Origin: Gavia stellata
Taxonomy: Eukaryota > Chordata > Aves > Gaviiformes > Gaviidae
Direction: 5' to 3'
Length of the DNA stretch: 64,000 nt
Assembly: GCF_030936135.1 (NCBI RefSeq)
Contig: NC_082613.1
Coordinates: forward strand, 2,170,001-2,234,000
In this document: one piece after another, positions 62,501 to 64,000 of the stretch
Layout of the letters: every line of letters starts with the position of its first letter
Numbering within the stretch: position 1 is the first letter of the stretch
Notes under the pieces: model-generated
The model's input: only the letters and a program-made list of their open reading frames with translations
What the model was told of the DNA's origin: nothing
The model's database searches: none
Position numbers and translations under genes: made by a program

Positions 62501-64000
62501 ATATCTTTCTACCGGTTTAATATACCATGAACTGCTTCTGCTTTCTCTGCCTCTGCTGCCAGAGGAGCAGCACACGCAACGATGAACAACTCTGGGAGCT
62601 CTGTCTGAAGCCTCTGTGGCTCATGACTAAACACAGCCAAGCTGTCTCGTAATCTCTTGCTTCAGGGTGTTGTTGTTACAAAACCTGTTGAGGAACTGAA
62701 AGTTTTGAACTCTTATGGAGCTGTCTGGTGAAGGCTCCACCTACTCTGAGTCCTGTTTAACTCACGACACATCATGTGGGGAGCAGGCAACGCAGGGGAA
62801 GGCCTTATTATAGAAATAGGGCAAAGTACTCGACTTCTGCAGAACTCAAGGCTTTCTTTGCCATTTTTAAGTGGTTACAGTAAACAAGATAATCCACATT
62901 TATTGAGGTCCTTGGCGTGTTATTTTCCTTTCACTCTTGATGTGGTGTACAGGTTCAAAGGCACCAGCACAACACCTCTTTGCCTCAACAGAAGTTGTAT
63001 GCGGTGGTTTCTAAGAAGGCTGCATGTGCACAGCCTTGTGTGATTGCTGTGATAGCGTGTGCGTACTGTAACTGCAAATGAAAACAGTTTCAGTTCTAGC
63101 CAGTCATTTGCTACAGTTTTGAATACACTTCAAGTTAACTGCACACAAATAATGCAAACGGATGCACCTACAGAATTTGTGTACACATTTGTGTGTGTGA
63201 ATATATATATATATATGTATTTGGCATACTTTCAGTGAAGGTGCCTGTGCATTTCTGCACAGAATCTATGGCCGTGCTTCTTTTACTGTATAGGAAATGG
63301 AGCTCAGACTATTTTCAGCTAATTTATATAGCTTTGAAGCAGTTAAGTTCAGGTCAGTAGCCATATGAAGCTGAAAAATCTTAAATTTCTATCACTCATT
63401 GCCCTTAAACAAATCCAAACTCAGAGTAAAATAGTTATTCATAAGGCTCGCTCATAAGTAGTTCATTAAAAAGTTATACTGGTGAGCTTGTAACAAAATG
63501 CAGGCTTTCACCTCTCTACTATTTGTTACTCGTGAACAGAAATTCAGGAGACTGACTCGACAGTACTTAATTTAATCAGAGCCAGTGCAGATCTAGCTGC
63601 CTGTTCATGTATCTTAACTCTCCAAATGCAGTAATGCATCAATGCTGTCAACTCCTGCTACAAAACTGAAATATATTTTCCTGCTAAGTGTCACCTAAGC
63701 ACCAGAGGGATGAGTCTCAGAGGGGAAAAAAACCCCACTCAGCTGTGTGGCTCGAAAGGTCCCTTGCTTCAGCGGCATCTGCCCTACCTGTCCTTGTGTA
63801 TGTGAAATGTGCTGTGTGCCTTTGTCTTCCATGCAAAATGTGGCTTCATTTCCTGACTTCTGTAGAAAAGCAAGAAACAGCTTTTTCATCACTAAGAAAA
63901 TATTATGGACAAGACAAATAGGAATAAATATAGTCACGTTTTACATTTGCAATTTGTAACACACAACTCAATTTCAAATCTGCTGGGGGAAAAAAAGTAC
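59535..64000. other. Noncoding stretch to window end
   Basis: AT-richer than the rest. No gene, RNA or repeat family recognised apart from a short (TA)n run. Open frames are short and at the level expected by chance. Confidence 0.6.
63199..63220. repeat. (TA)n microsatellite
   Basis: ATATATATATATATATGTAT directly after GTGTGTGTG. Confidence 0.95.

Overview
The window is vertebrate nuclear DNA, most likely from a bird or another sauropsid. It holds short exons with GT-AG junctions separated by long introns, GC-rich and CpG-rich promoter islands, and two pieces of CR1 LINE, the dominant retroelement of birds and reptiles. No operons, tRNAs, rRNAs or CRISPR arrays were seen.

Two genes can be assembled exon by exon and they converge on each other. 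TCEA2 (TFIIS family, RNA polymerase II elongation factor) is on the + strand, with ten coding exons from 9221 to 25977 giving a 300-residue protein. RGS19 (GAIP, regulator of G protein signalling with a cysteine string) is on the - strand. Its coding exons run from 34644 down to 30063, a partly or wholly untranslated exon lies at 34960-34819, and a likely first exon sits in a CpG island near 47.05-47.2 kb. The same pair, in the same orientation, is found in human 20q13.33, where SOX18 lies before TCEA2 and OPRL1 follows RGS19. No SOX18 or OPRL1 coding exon was found here.

Layout. 1-8.9 kb: no gene; GATA, SOX, forkhead, E-box and RUNX motif clusters that would suit an endothelial or blood enhancer next to SOX18. 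8.9-9.3 kb: TCEA2 promoter with three ZNF143-type motifs. 9.2-26.3 kb: TCEA2, including an AT-AC (U12-type) intron at 21844-22635. 26.3-29.5 kb: gap between convergent genes. 29.5-47.2 kb: RGS19, with a 12-kb first intron containing AT-rich islands that look like conserved noncoding elements. 47.3-48.5 kb: a 1.2-kb minisatellite next to the RGS19 promoter. 48.5-64 kb: mostly noncoding, with a second CpG island near 50.1 kb (candidate promoter, perhaps for OPRL1) and a tentative two-exon minus-strand transcript end at 59.47-58.52 kb.

The two main genes do not form a pathway: TCEA2 acts in the nucleus on stalled RNA polymerase II, and RGS19 acts at membranes on Galpha-i/z. Their adjacency is a matter of conserved synteny. 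The most distinctive sequence signals are the minor-spliceosome intron, the promoter-proximal minisatellite, the unresolved RGS19 start and the motif clusters upstream of TCEA2.
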